From Thermoleophilia bacterium (lineage in GTDB: Bacteria; Actinomycetota; Thermoleophilia; RBG-16-64-13), in the NCBI GenBank assembly GCA_026415615.1, contig JAOAGT010000005.1, positions 101,741 through 165,740 of the forward strand: a stretch of 64,000 nucleotides of DNA. The letters are read 5' to 3'. How positions within the stretch are numbered: the first letter of the stretch is position 1; each line of letters starts with the position of its first letter. Positions 20,705 to 30,248 of this stretch are shown here, one piece after another. The notes beneath the pieces are model-generated. The model saw only the letters and a list, made by a program, of their open reading frames with translations, had not been told where the DNA came from and searched no databases. The translations under genes were made by a program, and so were the position numbers.

Positions 20705-22260
20705 TCTTCAATGCGGGGGAAGAGAACCACGCTTTCGCCTAGCGCCGTACCGGCTGGCATGAGACCCCACTTAGCCTCCTGCCACGATGGCCACTCTTGG
20801 CCCGACAGACAAGGAAGACCAAGTTGGGCTCGCATAGCAAGAGCAGTGGCCGGCATAAACGGATATAACAGCACCGACAGCAGCCGCAAGCCTTCGGCCA
20901 AGTCCCATAGCGCTGCATCGAGCGCCGCGTTAGCCTGCTCACCCTCCGAATCGCCGGCGCTCGCCTGCTTGGCCAGTCGCCAGGGGGCTGCTTCCTCCAC
21001 GTAGCGGTTGAGACGCCGAACAAATGTCCAAGCGCTTTCGAGGGCCCCGCTTAGATCCATTTCCAGCAGACCATCTCGTACTGCCTCACACACGGCTTTT
21101 GCCTCAGCAGCAAGTGGCGAACTCTCCGGTGGCCGCCCCACCGGGAGGTTCGGAACGACCCCGCGTCGATACTTGCTAATCATGCCCGCCGTGCGCGAAA
21201 ACAGATTGCCAAGTTCATTAGCCAGCTCAGCGTTGTAGCGAGCCTTGAAGCTCTCCTCGCTTACAATTCCGTCTTGGCCGAAGTTGACCTCGCGCAAGCA
21301 GTAAAAACGGAAAGAATCAGCCCCATATTGCTCGATGAGCGGGAAGGGATCCATGACGTTACCGCGCGTCTTGGACATTTTCTCCCCGCCCAGCTTCAGA
21401 TACCCGTGAATAAAAAGATGCTCGGGTAGCTCATACCCGGCAGCCATAAGAAGAGCCGGCCAAATTACGCCGTGAAACTTAAGAATGTCTTGAGCCATCA
21501 CGTGATAGGTGGCCGGCCAAAAGCGAGGCAGAAGATTTTCGCTACGCGCGTATGTTAGAGCGCTTAGGTAGTTTACGAGCGCGTCCACCCACACGTAGAT
21601 GACTTGCGTTTCGTCCCAGGGCACCTTGATTCCCCATTTGAGCGTGGCCCGGGAGATAGAGATGTCAGCCAGGCCCTGCTCAATAAACGCAAGAGCCTCG
21701 TTGTAGCGATGGCGCGGCCGCACAAAATCGGGGTGGCTGCGGTAGTACTCAGCCAAACGTTCCTGAAAGGCCGAGAGACGGAAGAAATAGTTGTCCTCTT
21801 CCATGTAGACAGGCGCCACCCCGTGATCAGGGCACAGACCATCTACGAGGTCGGCCTCATTGTAGTAGGCTTCACAGGCAGCACAATAAAGGCCGGAATA
21901 CGCGCCTTTGTAGACATAGCCGGCATCATAAATGCGCTGCACAAACTGCTGTACAAATTCCTCGTGTTGGGGATCAGTGGTGCGGATGAAAAAGTCGTTG
22001 CTAGCTTCTATCTTGCGCGCGACCTCTTTGAACTTGACCACCATCTGATCAGCGTGTTCCTTGGGAGAAAGCCCGCGCGCCGCAGCCGCCTGTTCAACTT
22101 TGCTCCCGTGCTCATCAGTTCCCGTAAGAAAGAAAACATCATCACCCAGCTGGCGGTGAAAACGGGCCGCCACATCGGCAGCAGCCGTCGTGTAGGCGTG
22201 ACCGATGTGGGGCACGTCGTTTACGTAGTAGATAGGCGTAGTGATGTAAAAGCGGCCCAT
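20701..22260 (-). CDS. metG: methionyl-tRNA synthetase
   Basis: Class I aminoacyl-tRNA synthetase of 519 residues. TTPIYYVNDVPHIGHAYTT carries the HIGH motif and KMSKTRGNVMDP near residue 295 is the KMSKS loop. A zinc-type insertion (YCAACEAYY and LCPDHG) is present. The anticodon-binding region contains FVRRLNRYVEEAAPW. It ends without the C-terminal EMAPII-type tRNA-binding domain, the short form common in actinobacteria. Confidence 0.97.
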   Translation of the reverse strand: MGRFYITTPIYYVNDVPHIGHAYTTAAADVAARFHRQLGDDVFFLTGTDEHGSKVEQAAAARGLSPKEHADQMVVKFKEVARKIEASNDFFIRTTDPQHEEFVQQFVQRIYDAGYVYKGAYSGLYCAACEAYYNEADLVDGLCPDHGVAPVYMEEDNYFFRLSAFQERLAEYYRSHPDFVRPRHRYNEALAFIEQGLADISISRATLKWGIKVPWDETQVIYVWVDALVNYLSALTYARSENLLPRFWPATYHVMAQDILKFHGVIWPALLMAAGYELPEHLFIHGYLKLGGEKMSKTRGNVMDPFPLIEQYGADSFRFYCLREVNFGQDGIVSEESFKARYNAELANELGNLFSRTAGMISKYRRGVVPNLPVGRPPESSPLAAEAKAVCEAVRDGLLEMDLSGALESAWTFVRRLNRYVEEAAPWRLAKQASAGDSEGEQANAALDAALWDLAEGLRLLSVLLYPFMPATALAMRAQLGLPCLSGQEWPSWQEAKWGLMPAGTALGESVVLFPRIEE

Positions 22261-22467
22261 GGCGCGCTATTCTACCTCCCCCTCCGAACCGGCGTCCACC
22301 GGCCCGGTACACCGCCAAACCGATACCTACCCCCGGAGCGTCATCGACCCCGTACGCCCGCAGCCCCTAAGCTGGTAACCTTACAAAGCACCCTGCCTGC
22401 AAAGCACCCTGCTTGCGCGCACGGTCACGAGTTAAACGCTGGGACTTTGCCATGCTAGGACTAGGCC
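22261..22467. other. divergent intergenic region metG/thrC with a 16-bp tandem repeat
   Basis: A 207-base spacer between metG (minus) and thrC (plus) that must hold both promoters. I see no convincing -35/-10 pair. It contains a tandem duplication, CAAAGCACCCTGCCTG (22384-22399) followed by CAAAGCACCCTGCTTG (22400-22415), differing at one position. No RNA gene or riboswitch was recognised. Confidence 0.6.
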
Positions 22468-23985
22468 ATGATCAGATACTTTGACACTCGGTCACAGCTT
22501 AACAGCCCCATGCCCTTCACAGAGGTCATTTTGCAGGGACTCGCCCCAGGTGGTGGCTTGTTTGTGCCTGAAAGAATCCCCGAGCTTGGCCTTGGCGACA
22601 TTGCCCAACTTGCCGGCTTAGCTTACTGGGAAAAGGCGAGCTTTATCTTTCAGCTTTTTGAGCCTGATCTTCCGCGGGAAACTATAGAAGAAGTGGCAAG
22701 AGCGGCCTATGGCTCAAACTTTGACCATCCGGAGATTGCCCCGCTAGTCCGCGTAGGGGATCGCTATGTTCTTGAGCTCTGGCATGGGCCAACCTTGGCC
22801 TTCAAAGACTTAGCCCTCCAGTGCATGCCCCTATTCTTCTCGGCAGCCCTCGAGCAGAAGCTGGCCCGAGATTCTCGAGTTTGCGATTTCTTGATTTTGG
22901 TGGCCACTTCTGGAGACACCGGGGCAGCGGCCCTTAGCGGATTTGCCGACCGGCCTCACACCAAGATCGCTGTTTGCTACCCAGCTGGCGGAGTATCACC
23001 CCTGCAAGAACGCCAAATGACCACGCAGCCAGGACGCAACCTCACTGTCTTTGCGGTGCAAGGTGACTTTGACGCCTGCCAAAGAGTGGTGAAGGAAGTA
23101 TTTGGTGACGAGAGCTTTGCCCTGGAGCTCGCCGCCAACTACAACCTTAGACTTTCGTCCGCGAATTCTATCAACTGGGGGCGCCTTCTGCCCCAAGTCG
23201 TTTATTACGCGGCCGCCTACTCCACTTTGGTGACACGAGGGGCAGTGGCGTTAGGCGACCCCGTTGACGTTTGCGTGCCCACCGGTAACTTCGGCAACAT
23301 CCTCGCGGCCTACTATGCCAAACGTCTCGGAGTCCCTATATCCCGGCTGCTTTGCGCTTCTAACGCCAACAAAGTGCTTGCTGATTTCCTGGACAAGGGC
23401 GAGTACGACATTTCTTCGCGCACCCTTATTAAAACCCCTTCGCCCTCAATGGATATCCTCGTCTCTTCAAATCTCGAGCGCCTGCTTTTTGAGGTAACCG
23501 GAGATGGTGAGCAGGTACGCCGGTGGATGGAGGAGCTTAGGAGCGCAGGCAGATTTACCGTCGACAAACAGACCTTTGCTGAAATCCGCAAAGACTTCTT
23601 GGGCAGTTGGGTAGATAATAAGACGTGTATTAAGACTATTGCTGAGGTTTACCGAGAGACCGGCTATCTCATAGATCCCCACACCGCGGTAGCCTGGCGA
23701 GTAGCACAAGATCTAGGCGAAGAGCGGCCTGTGATCGTGGTCTCTACCGCCCATTGGAGTAAGTTCCCTGCTGACGTAACCCGAGCTTTGTTGGAACTAG
23801 AGCCAGAGGAGCCGTTGGAGGACGACGAGCTCACCTTACTTGAACGCGTCACTTCTCTGGCTCCAGGTCAAGCTATTCCCCAAGCCCTGCGCGCTGTGCT
23901 AGCACGCCCAGTCCGTTTCAACAATCGGGTAGCAGGAACAGGAGAAGCTCTCAAACAGGCAGTGCGGGCATGGCTTACGAGCTGA
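22468..23985 (+). CDS. thrC: threonine synthase
   Basis: Converts O-phosphohomoserine to threonine with PLP. The 505-residue protein is the long ThrC type also found in E. coli and yeast. FDTRSQLNSPMPFTEVILQG opens it, WHGPTLAFKDLALQ holds the PLP lysine, LVATSGDTGAAAL and VPTGNFGNILAAYYAKRLG bind the phosphate, and SMDILVSSNLERLLFE is a family segment. It is monocistronic on the plus strand, between divergent metG and convergent rsmI. The ATG has a weak AGGA site upstream. Confidence 0.95.
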   Translation: MIRYFDTRSQLNSPMPFTEVILQGLAPGGGLFVPERIPELGLGDIAQLAGLAYWEKASFIFQLFEPDLPRETIEEVARAAYGSNFDHPEIAPLVRVGDRYVLELWHGPTLAFKDLALQCMPLFFSAALEQKLARDSRVCDFLILVATSGDTGAAALSGFADRPHTKIAVCYPAGGVSPLQERQMTTQPGRNLTVFAVQGDFDACQRVVKEVFGDESFALELAANYNLRLSSANSINWGRLLPQVVYYAAAYSTLVTRGAVALGDPVDVCVPTGNFGNILAAYYAKRLGVPISRLLCASNANKVLADFLDKGEYDISSRTLIKTPSPSMDILVSSNLERLLFEVTGDGEQVRRWMEELRSAGRFTVDKQTFAEIRKDFLGSWVDNKTCIKTIAEVYRETGYLIDPHTAVAWRVAQDLGEERPVIVVSTAHWSKFPADVTRALLELEPEEPLEDDELTLLERVTSLAPGQAIPQALRAVLARPVRFNNRVAGTGEALKQAVRAWLTS

Positions 23986-24012
23986 GCTAGCGCGACTTAC
24001 GAGCTGAGCTAG
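23974..24012. repeat. 22-bp-period direct repeat across the thrC stop codon
   Basis: CTTACGAGCTGAGCTAG occurs at 23974-23990 and again at 23996-24012. The first copy contains the thrC stop codon (TGA, 23983-23985). The second abuts the rsmI stop at 24013. It occupies the whole convergent gap, and no terminator hairpin was recognised. Confidence 0.8.
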
Positions 24013-24867
24013 CTAGCGCGAACCGGACAGGCTTCGCTTGGCCAACAAAGCAAGCTCGTAGACTCGGCGAGAAGGTAAGCCGCTCAGCTTAGCCGCGACA
24101 AGCGAGGCTTTCTTTGTGCCAAGCCCAGCTTGCAGCAGCTCTAACAAAGCTTCCCTTACCGTAGTTTCTCCCACCTCGGGAGACCTAGCTGGCCCTGCCG
24201 TCTCTTGGGACGGGCCAAGCACAAGCACAATTTCTCCCCTTACAGGATCAGGCAATTGGGCAAGTACTTCCGTCGCCGTTCCGCGGATCACCTGCTCGTG
24301 CAATTTAGTGAGCTCCCGACAGAGCGCTATCTCCCTGGCTGGCCACCGTTCGGCGATAGCCGCCAGTGAAGCCCGCACTCGCCGGGGAGAATCAAAAGCC
24401 ACCACTGTGGCACCCACCTGCTCGAATTTCTCAAGTTGGGCAACCAAAGCCTTCTTGCCTCGGGCAAGAAAACCCACAAAGGCGTAACAATCAGCCGGTA
24501 GACCAGAAAGCACAAGTGCGGTAGTTATGGCAGAGGGTCCTGGAAGAACTGTCACAGGAAGATTTTCACGAACGCATGCCCTAATCAGACTAAAGCCGGG
24601 ATCAGAGAGACCCGGCATGCCGGCGTCGCTTACCAGAGCGACGGTCTTGTTCTCCCGCAGAAGCGGAAGAATTAACTCGAGCCGCCCCTGCTCGTTATAG
24701 CCGTGGAAGCTTATGAGCCGTGCGGGAGTGATTCCGTGTCGCTTAAGAAGAAGACCGGTGTGTCTAGTGTCCTCGCAGGCAATGACATCAGCCGCAGCAA
24801 GAACATCGAGGACGCGCAGGGTAATGTCCCGGAGATTTCCTATAGGTGTGGGGCAGATGTAGAGCAT
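24013..24867 (-). CDS. rsmI: 16S rRNA 2'-O-ribose C1402 methyltransferase
   Basis: A SAM-dependent tetrapyrrole-methylase-fold enzyme that methylates the ribose of C1402 in 16S rRNA. The 284-residue protein has CPTPIGNLRDITLRVLDVL, IACEDTRHTGLLLKRHGI, ALVSDAGMPGLSDPGFSLI, LPGPSAITTALVLSGLP and FYESP-type FDSPRRVRASL. It ends in an added helical tail (LLQAGLGTKKASLVAAKLSGL) seen in many RsmI proteins. It is convergent with thrC. Confidence 0.95.
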   Translation of the reverse strand: MLYICPTPIGNLRDITLRVLDVLAAADVIACEDTRHTGLLLKRHGITPARLISFHGYNEQGRLELILPLLRENKTVALVSDAGMPGLSDPGFSLIRACVRENLPVTVLPGPSAITTALVLSGLPADCYAFVGFLARGKKALVAQLEKFEQVGATVVAFDSPRRVRASLAAIAERWPAREIALCRELTKLHEQVIRGTATEVLAQLPDPVRGEIVLVLGPSQETAGPARSPEVGETTVREALLELLQAGLGTKKASLVAAKLSGLPSRRVYELALLAKRSLSGSR

Positions 24868-24929
24868 CTCCGACCTTTGTAGCGGCGTTCAGCAGCTGCA
24901 TTCGCCAGCCGCGTTCACCTCTCCCCTGC

Positions 24930-25892
24930 TCACCCTTTGCCAAGCGCTCCCCACGCAACCAGGGCGCCCCCAACCATGCCCGCTTGATTCCCTAGCTGCG
25001 CTGTTACCACCTTCACTCGGTCCCTACCGGGCGGCATGGCATACCTCGCCAAATGCTCCCGCGCGGGCCCAAGCAGCATTTCTCCCAGCTCGCTTACCCC
25101 GCCTCCCACTACAACCATTTCTGGCTCAAACACGTTAACTATTGTGACCAGGCCCACACCAAGCCAATAGCCTAGCTGGCGGACCGCCTGCTGGGCTCCT
25201 GGATGACCTTCTTCGGCCAAACGAGCAACAGCCCTGCCGGTGAGCTTTCCCTCTTCTTGAAGCATCGACATCTGTCCGTGCGGGTCCTTCTCGCGATCTC
25301 CGAGAGCGCTGATCCCGTACCGAGCTAGTGCCGAACCTGAAGCATACATTTCGAGGCATCCCCGGCCACCGCACGCACACGGAAGCCCACCTGCCACCAC
25401 CACCATGTGCCCCAGCTCCCCCGCAGCCCCCGAGGCCCCGCGGTAGAGCTTTCCTTCGGTCATGATTGCCCCGCCCACCCCGGTACCGAGCGTGACCATT
25501 ACCACGTCGCGATGACCGACTGCAGCACCCACCGCAGCCTCACCCACCAGGGCCGCATTAGCGTCATTCTCCAGAAACACGGGAAGCCCTAGCTTGCCCG
25601 CTAGCCGCTCAGCCAGAGGCTCGCTCGAAAGGGGAAGATTAGGCGAAGCAACCACGATCCCTTTCTCGTGATTGATCGTACCTGCGCAAGCTAGACCCAC
25701 CGCGACCGGGCTAAACCGCTCAAATTCCCTCAGCCCCTGGCGAAGCATGCTCTCCAGGTTAGCCAAGAAGGCCTCTCGGCTTGAGGTGCGACTGATTCCC
25801 AATAGAGGCATAGCAAGCTGATTTCCCGCCGGACCCACGGGAACAATGGCGATCTTGCTGCCCCCTATGTCTACACCGAGTACCGATTTCAT
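24930..25892 (-). CDS. ROK family glucokinase/sugar kinase
   Basis: An ATP-dependent hexose kinase of the ROK family, 320 residues. GVDIGGSKIAIV is the phosphate-binding loop, LENDANAALVGEA holds the catalytic aspartate, MVTLGTGVGGAIM is the adenosine motif, and GHMVV followed by CACGGRGCLEMYASG is the ROK zinc-binding signature. The length and the lack of a DNA-binding domain argue for a glucokinase rather than a ROK repressor. The exact sugar cannot be told. pgi is also in this window, but not adjacent. Confidence 0.9.
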   Translation of the reverse strand: MKSVLGVDIGGSKIAIVPVGPAGNQLAMPLLGISRTSSREAFLANLESMLRQGLREFERFSPVAVGLACAGTINHEKGIVVASPNLPLSSEPLAERLAGKLGLPVFLENDANAALVGEAAVGAAVGHRDVVMVTLGTGVGGAIMTEGKLYRGASGAAGELGHMVVVAGGLPCACGGRGCLEMYASGSALARYGISALGDREKDPHGQMSMLQEEGKLTGRAVARLAEEGHPGAQQAVRQLGYWLGVGLVTIVNVFEPEMVVVGGGVSELGEMLLGPAREHLARYAMPPGRDRVKVVTAQLGNQAGMVGGALVAWGALGKG

Positions 25893-25917
25893 GACGTTAG
25901 GACTGGGTCTCGCTTGC

Positions 25918-26247
25918 TCACTGATCTGGAGTTACTGACTCGTCTGGATTCGCTGGCTCGTCTGCAGAGATCTCCAAAGCCGCTCGGGCAGCCGCCAAAT
26001 CGCTCGGCAGAACCATGATCTCCTGCTTTCCCGCACCATCTACTGTAAGCCCCATAACCACTGATAAAGCCTCGTGCCTCGAAAAGCAGGGGATTCCCGC
26101 ACTCCGCAGTTTCGCAAGTACTATTTCGGCCTCCACCGGGTCATAAAAGGTTGCTAGCACTACCGGCTCGTCATTGACTTTGTCCGGCCCGGCGCCGCTG
26201 GCTTCCTCGGAATCGTCAGATGCGCTTTCCTTAAAGCCGAAGTTCAT
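25918..26247 (-). CDS. DUF2007-type small protein
   Basis: A short protein of about 109 residues. The core VVLATFYDPVEAEIVLAKLRSAGIPCFSR, followed by a variable middle and IMVLPSDLAAARAAL, resembles the DUF2007 (putative prokaryotic signal-transducing) fold. The flanks are acidic and probably disordered. ATG 26247 was chosen because GGAGGTG lies five bases upstream, giving a 17-base overlap with the HD gene. The molecular function is unknown. Confidence 0.75.
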   Translation of the reverse strand: MNFGFKESASDDSEEASGAGPDKVNDEPVVLATFYDPVEAEIVLAKLRSAGIPCFSRHEALSVVMGLTVDGAGKQEIMVLPSDLAAARAALEISADEPANPDESVTPDQ

Positions 26248-26785
26248 CGGCCACCTCCTGCATGGCGTTGAGACCAAGCTCGAGGAACTCGTCCAACTCG
26301 AGACCGAGCTCGGTGCAGGTCATGATGTCCTCCCGTCGAGCCCCTTTGGCAAACGCAGGTTCCTTGAAGCGTTTCTTCAGGCTCTTGAGCGTAACAAAGG
26401 CGAGTTTCTTCTCTGGTCTTATGAGCGCAGCGGCAGTGATCAGCCCGGTGAGACAGTCACAGGCAAAAAGGGCCTTTTCCATGAGATTGCTTGGCTGGGT
26501 ACCATTGGCGGGGTTGTGCGCTCTTATGGCACCCAAGACCTGTTCGTCTGCGAACCCACGCTCTCTAAGCCACTCGGTTGCAAGTAGCCCATGCTGGTTA
26601 AAGTGCTCCGTGGTTTCTTCCACATCGAGATCGTGCAGCAAGCCCGCCAGTTTCCAGCGCTCCTCAGGTTCACCCAGACGGCGAGCAAGCGCCCCCATGA
26701 TGGCTTCGGTGGCCAACATATGCCGCACCAAGTTCTCCTGCCGTACCCGCTCCCTCACCAAAGCCAATGCCTCTTGCCGATTCAA
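26231..26785 (-). CDS. HD domain (HDIG-type) phosphohydrolase
   Basis: A 184-residue protein with an HD fold: NLVRHMLATEAIMGALARRLGE, the metal-binding LAGLLHDLD, then EHFNQHGLLATEWL and GAIRAHN, in the order of HDIG-type proteins. These usually hydrolyse nucleotide phosphates. The substrate cannot be deduced. It overlaps the DUF2007 gene and sits 33 bases after the threonine aldolase stop, so it is probably co-transcribed with that gene. Confidence 0.85.
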   Translation of the reverse strand: MNRQEALALVRERVRQENLVRHMLATEAIMGALARRLGEPEERWKLAGLLHDLDVEETTEHFNQHGLLATEWLRERGFADEQVLGAIRAHNPANGTQPSNLMEKALFACDCLTGLITAAALIRPEKKLAFVTLKSLKKRFKEPAFAKGARREDIMTCTELGLELDEFLELGLNAMQEVADELRL

Positions 26786-26818
26786 GCTGCCCCTTTCTTG
26801 CGCAGTAGCGTTGTTGCC

Positions 26819-27880
26819 TTACGGTTTTCTTGTCGCATTCAGCCGCTCAAGGACTCTGACTGCTATCTCACCAGCTCTCTTGGCTTGTTCTTTGGACACG
26901 TCAAGATGAGTTACAAACCGCACCCTGTTTAGCCCAGCAAGCCCACAAAGCACCCCGGCCTCCTTGAGGGCCGCCACTACTCTTGCCCCGCCCCCAAGAA
27001 GCTCCACATTAGCAATAACGATGTTGGTTTGCACCGGATGATCAATGGACAATCCGGGTACTTGCCGGAGGTAGTCGGCCAGCAGCTGAGCATTCTCATG
27101 ATCCTCCGCGAGCCGGCCAATATTGTGCCTGAGGGCATAGAGCGCGCCCGCGGCGATTATTCCTGCCTGGCGCATGGCTCCGCCATACTGCTTGCGGTGG
27201 TAGCGAGCCTCCTCGACAAACTCGCGGGTCCCGGCTAAAGCCGATCCCACTGGTGCCCCGAGGCCCTTCGAAAAGCACACTGACACTGAGTCAGCAAGAG
27301 CTGCATAGGCCTGCAGCGGAACTCCAGTTGCCACATGAGCGTTCCACAGACGGGCGCCGTCTAGGTGAACTCTAAGCCCATGAGCACGAGCCACCTCGGT
27401 TACCCTCTCTAGCGCCTCAAGCGGCCAGATCGTCCCCCCGCATCGATTATGAGTATTTTCTACCTCCACCACCGCCGTGCGGGCGTAATGTTCGCCCACA
27501 GGGCAAATGTTGGCTTCTACCGTTTCGGCGGAAAACACGCCAAGTGGACCGGGCACCGGGCGAAGTTGCAGCCCTGACAGTGCAGCTGCCGACCCAGCTT
27601 CATACAAGAGCACGTGCGCTTCTTCATGCACTATCACCTCTTCGCCCGGCTTAGCTAGAGTATGAAGACAGAGCTGGTTGCTCATAGTGCCCGAAGGCAC
27701 AAATAGCGCGGCTTCCTTGCCAAGAAGTTCCGCTACCTCTTCCTGGAGTTGGTTAACAGTAGGATCCTCACGGTAGACATCGTCCCCCACTGGAGCCTCG
27801 GCCATGGCTTTGCGCATGGCCTCACTGGGTCTTGTCACAGTATCGCTGCGAAGGTCAATGACCTCTCCGACTTCGGCCAT
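26819..27880 (-). CDS. ltaE: low-specificity L-threonine aldolase
   Basis: A PLP enzyme cleaving threonine or allo-threonine to glycine and acetaldehyde, 353 residues. Motifs: [67 protein letters not shown] and the PLP lysine in [19 protein letters not shown] 27880 is supported by AAAGGAGG six to seven bases upstream. The open frame to 27991 includes a repeat and is not family-like. It is downstream of the sugar aldolase cluster. Confidence 0.93.
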   Translation of the reverse strand: MAEVGEVIDLRSDTVTRPSEAMRKAMAEAPVGDDVYREDPTVNQLQEEVAELLGKEAALFVPSGTMSNQLCLHTLAKPGEEVIVHEEAHVLLYEAGSAAALSGLQLRPVPGPLGVFSAETVEANICPVGEHYARTAVVEVENTHNRCGGTIWPLEALERVTEVARAHGLRVHLDGARLWNAHVATGVPLQAYAALADSVSVCFSKGLGAPVGSALAGTREFVEEARYHRKQYGGAMRQAGIIAAGALYALRHNIGRLAEDHENAQLLADYLRQVPGLSIDHPVQTNIVIANVELLGGGARVVAALKEAGVLCGLAGLNRVRFVTHLDVSKEQAKRAGEIAVRVLERLNATRKP

Positions 27881-27946
27881 ACCTGGCCTCCTTTTTCGGT
27901 TGGCCTTCTCACCCAATTGAGTGATCTCGTGGCGCCCCTCTCGCCT

Positions 27947-27994
27947 GAGCGTATCGTCTCCTGGCACTTCGAGCGTATCGTTTCCCGGCACTTC
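27947..27994. repeat. 24-bp tandem duplication upstream of ltaE
   Basis: GAGCGTATCGTCTCCTGGCA (27947-27966) plus CTTC is followed at 27971-27994 by a second copy that differs at two positions. It lies in the 149-base spacer between the fused aldolase stop and the ltaE start. Nothing else was recognised in that spacer. Confidence 0.8.
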
Positions 27995-28029
27995 GTTGCT
28001 GCCGCCAAAGTACGCTCTTCCGCGAGGTT

Positions 28030-30201
28030 CTAGCGCGGAGTCGCGTCAGGAAGTCCCCCATCCACTGGTATGGTTGCGCCTGTGGTTGGCGTCTGCCTGG
28101 TGGCGAAAAACAAAACTGCGTTTGCCACGTGTTCTGCAGTGACTCGAGCCTTGAGCAGATTTCGGTTCTGATAGTAAGCCTCAAGCCCGGCCTCATCCAA
28201 CCCGCGAACCCGCATCCGCTCGGGCCCGACCTCTTGCCAAAGCCCAGACCGCCGCGCTCCGTGGCCAAAAACAGCATCGGGGGACACCATGTTTACCCTA
28301 ACTCCATCGGCAGCAAGCTCCAAGCTGGCAACCCGGGCTAGTTGGTGCGCGGCCGCTTTGGTCGCACTGTACGCCCCAAACCCCGCTCCGGGAGAGAAGA
28401 CGTTCTTGGTGGAAATAACCACAACATCTCCTCCGGTGCCCTGAGCGCGGAAAAGTCTTGCGGCTTCGGCAAGCACAAACAGCGTCCCCTCAACATTTAC
28501 CTGCTCCAGACGCCGAAACTTTTCCAAGGAAAGCTCGGCCAGCGACCCCACGGCGGCGATTCCAGCGTTTGGAACTACTAAATCTATCCCTCCCCAGGCG
28601 CATACCACCTCGGCAAAACCTGCCTTCACCGAAGCGGGATCGGTCACATCCATCGGAATCCCCAGGATTTTTTCTCCAAAGCGCGCCTGGTAGTCAGCCA
28701 CCAGGGCGTCCAACCGCTCGCCCGGGAGATCGGTAGCGGCTACCAGACAACCAGCCCGAAGAAGTGCTTCGCAAATACCCGCTCCAATAGCCCCCGCTGC
28801 GCCGGTGACCACGGCTACGTGGCCTTTCAAGAGCTCAGCGCCACTCGACGTGGGCTTGGCGCTTTCGTCCTCACGTTTGAGCTTGGCATGTTGGAGTGAG
28901 CGATACTCCATCCGGAAAAGCTCTTCTTCAGGCAGCCCTTCGTAGCGTGACCCTGCCAAGACGATAGATCTCTTTACCCGTAAAGTGTGAAGGGTAATGT
29001 CCTGGGCAATGACCGCAGAGCGCAGATCTTCACCCGCGCAAGCCACCCCCAGGCCCGGAATCATTACCACGCGCGGTTCGGGAGCAAATGGTTGCACTCC
29101 CCGGGGCATGAGCATCTGATAACGCCCCAGATATGCCAAGTAATTGTTTCGGTAACCGTCGATAGTCCGCTGCAGATGTTCCCTAATCGTCCCCTGGTCG
29201 CCCTGGGGAAGTTCTTCCACCCAAAGCGGGAGAGCCTTCGTGCGGATCAGGTGATCACTGGTTAGCACCGGGGTAACAAGCGCCTCTTTTGCGCCCGGCA
29301 TGGCAAGAATCTCAAGAACCTCCGGGGTACAAAGCCATTTGAGTACCACTTTCTGGTAGGGATGGTCAGGATCGCCGGTGGGGTGAGCAAGAAGGCCGCG
29401 TAGCACGGGAGAAATCTCTGCTATCCGTGCGTCGCAAGTTGCGGCGCTTAAGACTGTTTCGGACGGCGGGGTGGGAGCTTTGGGCGCGGGCGCGCGGCCG
29501 TGCGGGCCGCGCGCCCGCGCCGCCACTTCCCCCTCAGCCCGCGTGACGAGTTCAATCATAGCCTCGTAGGACTCCCGGGCTGTCGCCCCCCACGTCACAA
29601 TCCCATGGTGCATCCACACCATCCCCCGGGCCGTTGGGAAACTCTCGAGAGCCTCTGCACAAGCCTTAGCCAACTTAAGCCCAGGCGTAATGTAGGGAAG
29701 GATGATTACCTCATCCCCAAAAACCTGTCGCACAAGCTGTTCTCCGCCTACACGGTTAGTTAGAGCAAGAACGGCATCAGCATGCGTGTGATCAACGAAC
29801 TTATGCGGCAGAAAGGCGTGTACCAAGGCCTCGATAGAGGGATCGGGACCGCTCGACCAGAGCCGGTGGGTCCGTAACTCCTCCAGCATCTCCTCGTCGC
29901 TGAGCTCAGCAATCTGCCGAAGCCGCTTGAGGTACGCAAGATCCAGGCCACAATGCCCCTCGGGCTCAATGGTGGCCAGATCGGCTCCCGAAGCTTTTAC
30001 AAACAGCGCCGGTATCTCGTCGCCAAGTATGTTTCGCCACGTGGCCTTAACCGAAGTATTGCCGCCGCCGTGGAGCACCAGGTCCTTCTCCAGACCCAGC
30101 AGCCTTGAGGAGTACGTGCGAAGGGCAAGCGCCTCCCCCCACTTGTCGCCAAAACGGGCCACAAACTCTGCTGCTTCGTAATCAGACCAGCGAGAATTCA
30201 C
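28030..30201 (-). CDS. bifunctional class II sugar-phosphate aldolase / short-chain dehydrogenase
   Basis: A 723-residue fusion of the type annotated as rhamnulose-1-phosphate aldolase/alcohol dehydrogenase. The N-terminal class II aldolase has [20 protein letters not shown], the zinc-binding [11 protein letters not shown] and [10 protein letters not shown]. The C-terminal SDR domain has [12 protein letters not shown] (nucleotide binding), [12 protein letters not shown], and [14 protein letters not shown] with the catalytic Tyr and Lys. Family members split a ketose 1-phosphate into DHAP and an aldehyde, with the SDR acting on a linked hydroxy/keto compound. The true sugar is unknown. A GC-rich perfect palindrome lies inside the gene and encodes [16 protein letters not shown]. 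Confidence 0.9.
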   Translation of the reverse strand: MNSRWSDYEAAEFVARFGDKWGEALALRTYSSRLLGLEKDLVLHGGGNTSVKATWRNILGDEIPALFVKASGADLATIEPEGHCGLDLAYLKRLRQIAELSDEEMLEELRTHRLWSSGPDPSIEALVHAFLPHKFVDHTHADAVLALTNRVGGEQLVRQVFGDEVIILPYITPGLKLAKACAEALESFPTARGMVWMHHGIVTWGATARESYEAMIELVTRAEGEVAARARGPHGRAPAPKAPTPPSETVLSAATCDARIAEISPVLRGLLAHPTGDPDHPYQKVVLKWLCTPEVLEILAMPGAKEALVTPVLTSDHLIRTKALPLWVEELPQGDQGTIREHLQRTIDGYRNNYLAYLGRYQMLMPRGVQPFAPEPRVVMIPGLGVACAGEDLRSAVIAQDITLHTLRVKRSIVLAGSRYEGLPEEELFRMEYRSLQHAKLKREDESAKPTSSGAELLKGHVAVVTGAAGAIGAGICEALLRAGCLVAATDLPGERLDALVADYQARFGEKILGIPMDVTDPASVKAGFAEVVCAWGGIDLVVPNAGIAAVGSLAELSLEKFRRLEQVNVEGTLFVLAEAARLFRAQGTGGDVVVISTKNVFSPGAGFGAYSATKAAAHQLARVASLELAADGVRVNMVSPDAVFGHGARRSGLWQEVGPERMRVRGLDEAGLEAYYQNRNLLKARVTAEHVANAVLFFATRQTPTTGATIPVDGGLPDATPR
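29483..29521. repeat. GC-rich perfect inverted repeat (17-bp arms) inside the aldolase gene
   Basis: GGCGCGGGCGCGCGGCC (29483-29499) and its exact reverse complement (29505-29521) enclose the five-base loop GTGCG. It sits in an Arg/Ala/Pro-rich variable loop of the encoded protein, so the reading frame tolerates it. Confidence 0.9.
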
Positions 30202-30248
30202 CTTTCTTGTCCTAGCCCTCGAGGTTCTTTTTCAGAGGAGCACAACAG

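Noticed and set aside
21604-22458. 284-codon plus-strand frame opposite metG
   Set aside because: It is a shadow of the metG gene, whose motifs are complete; no recognisable domain and no ribosome site.
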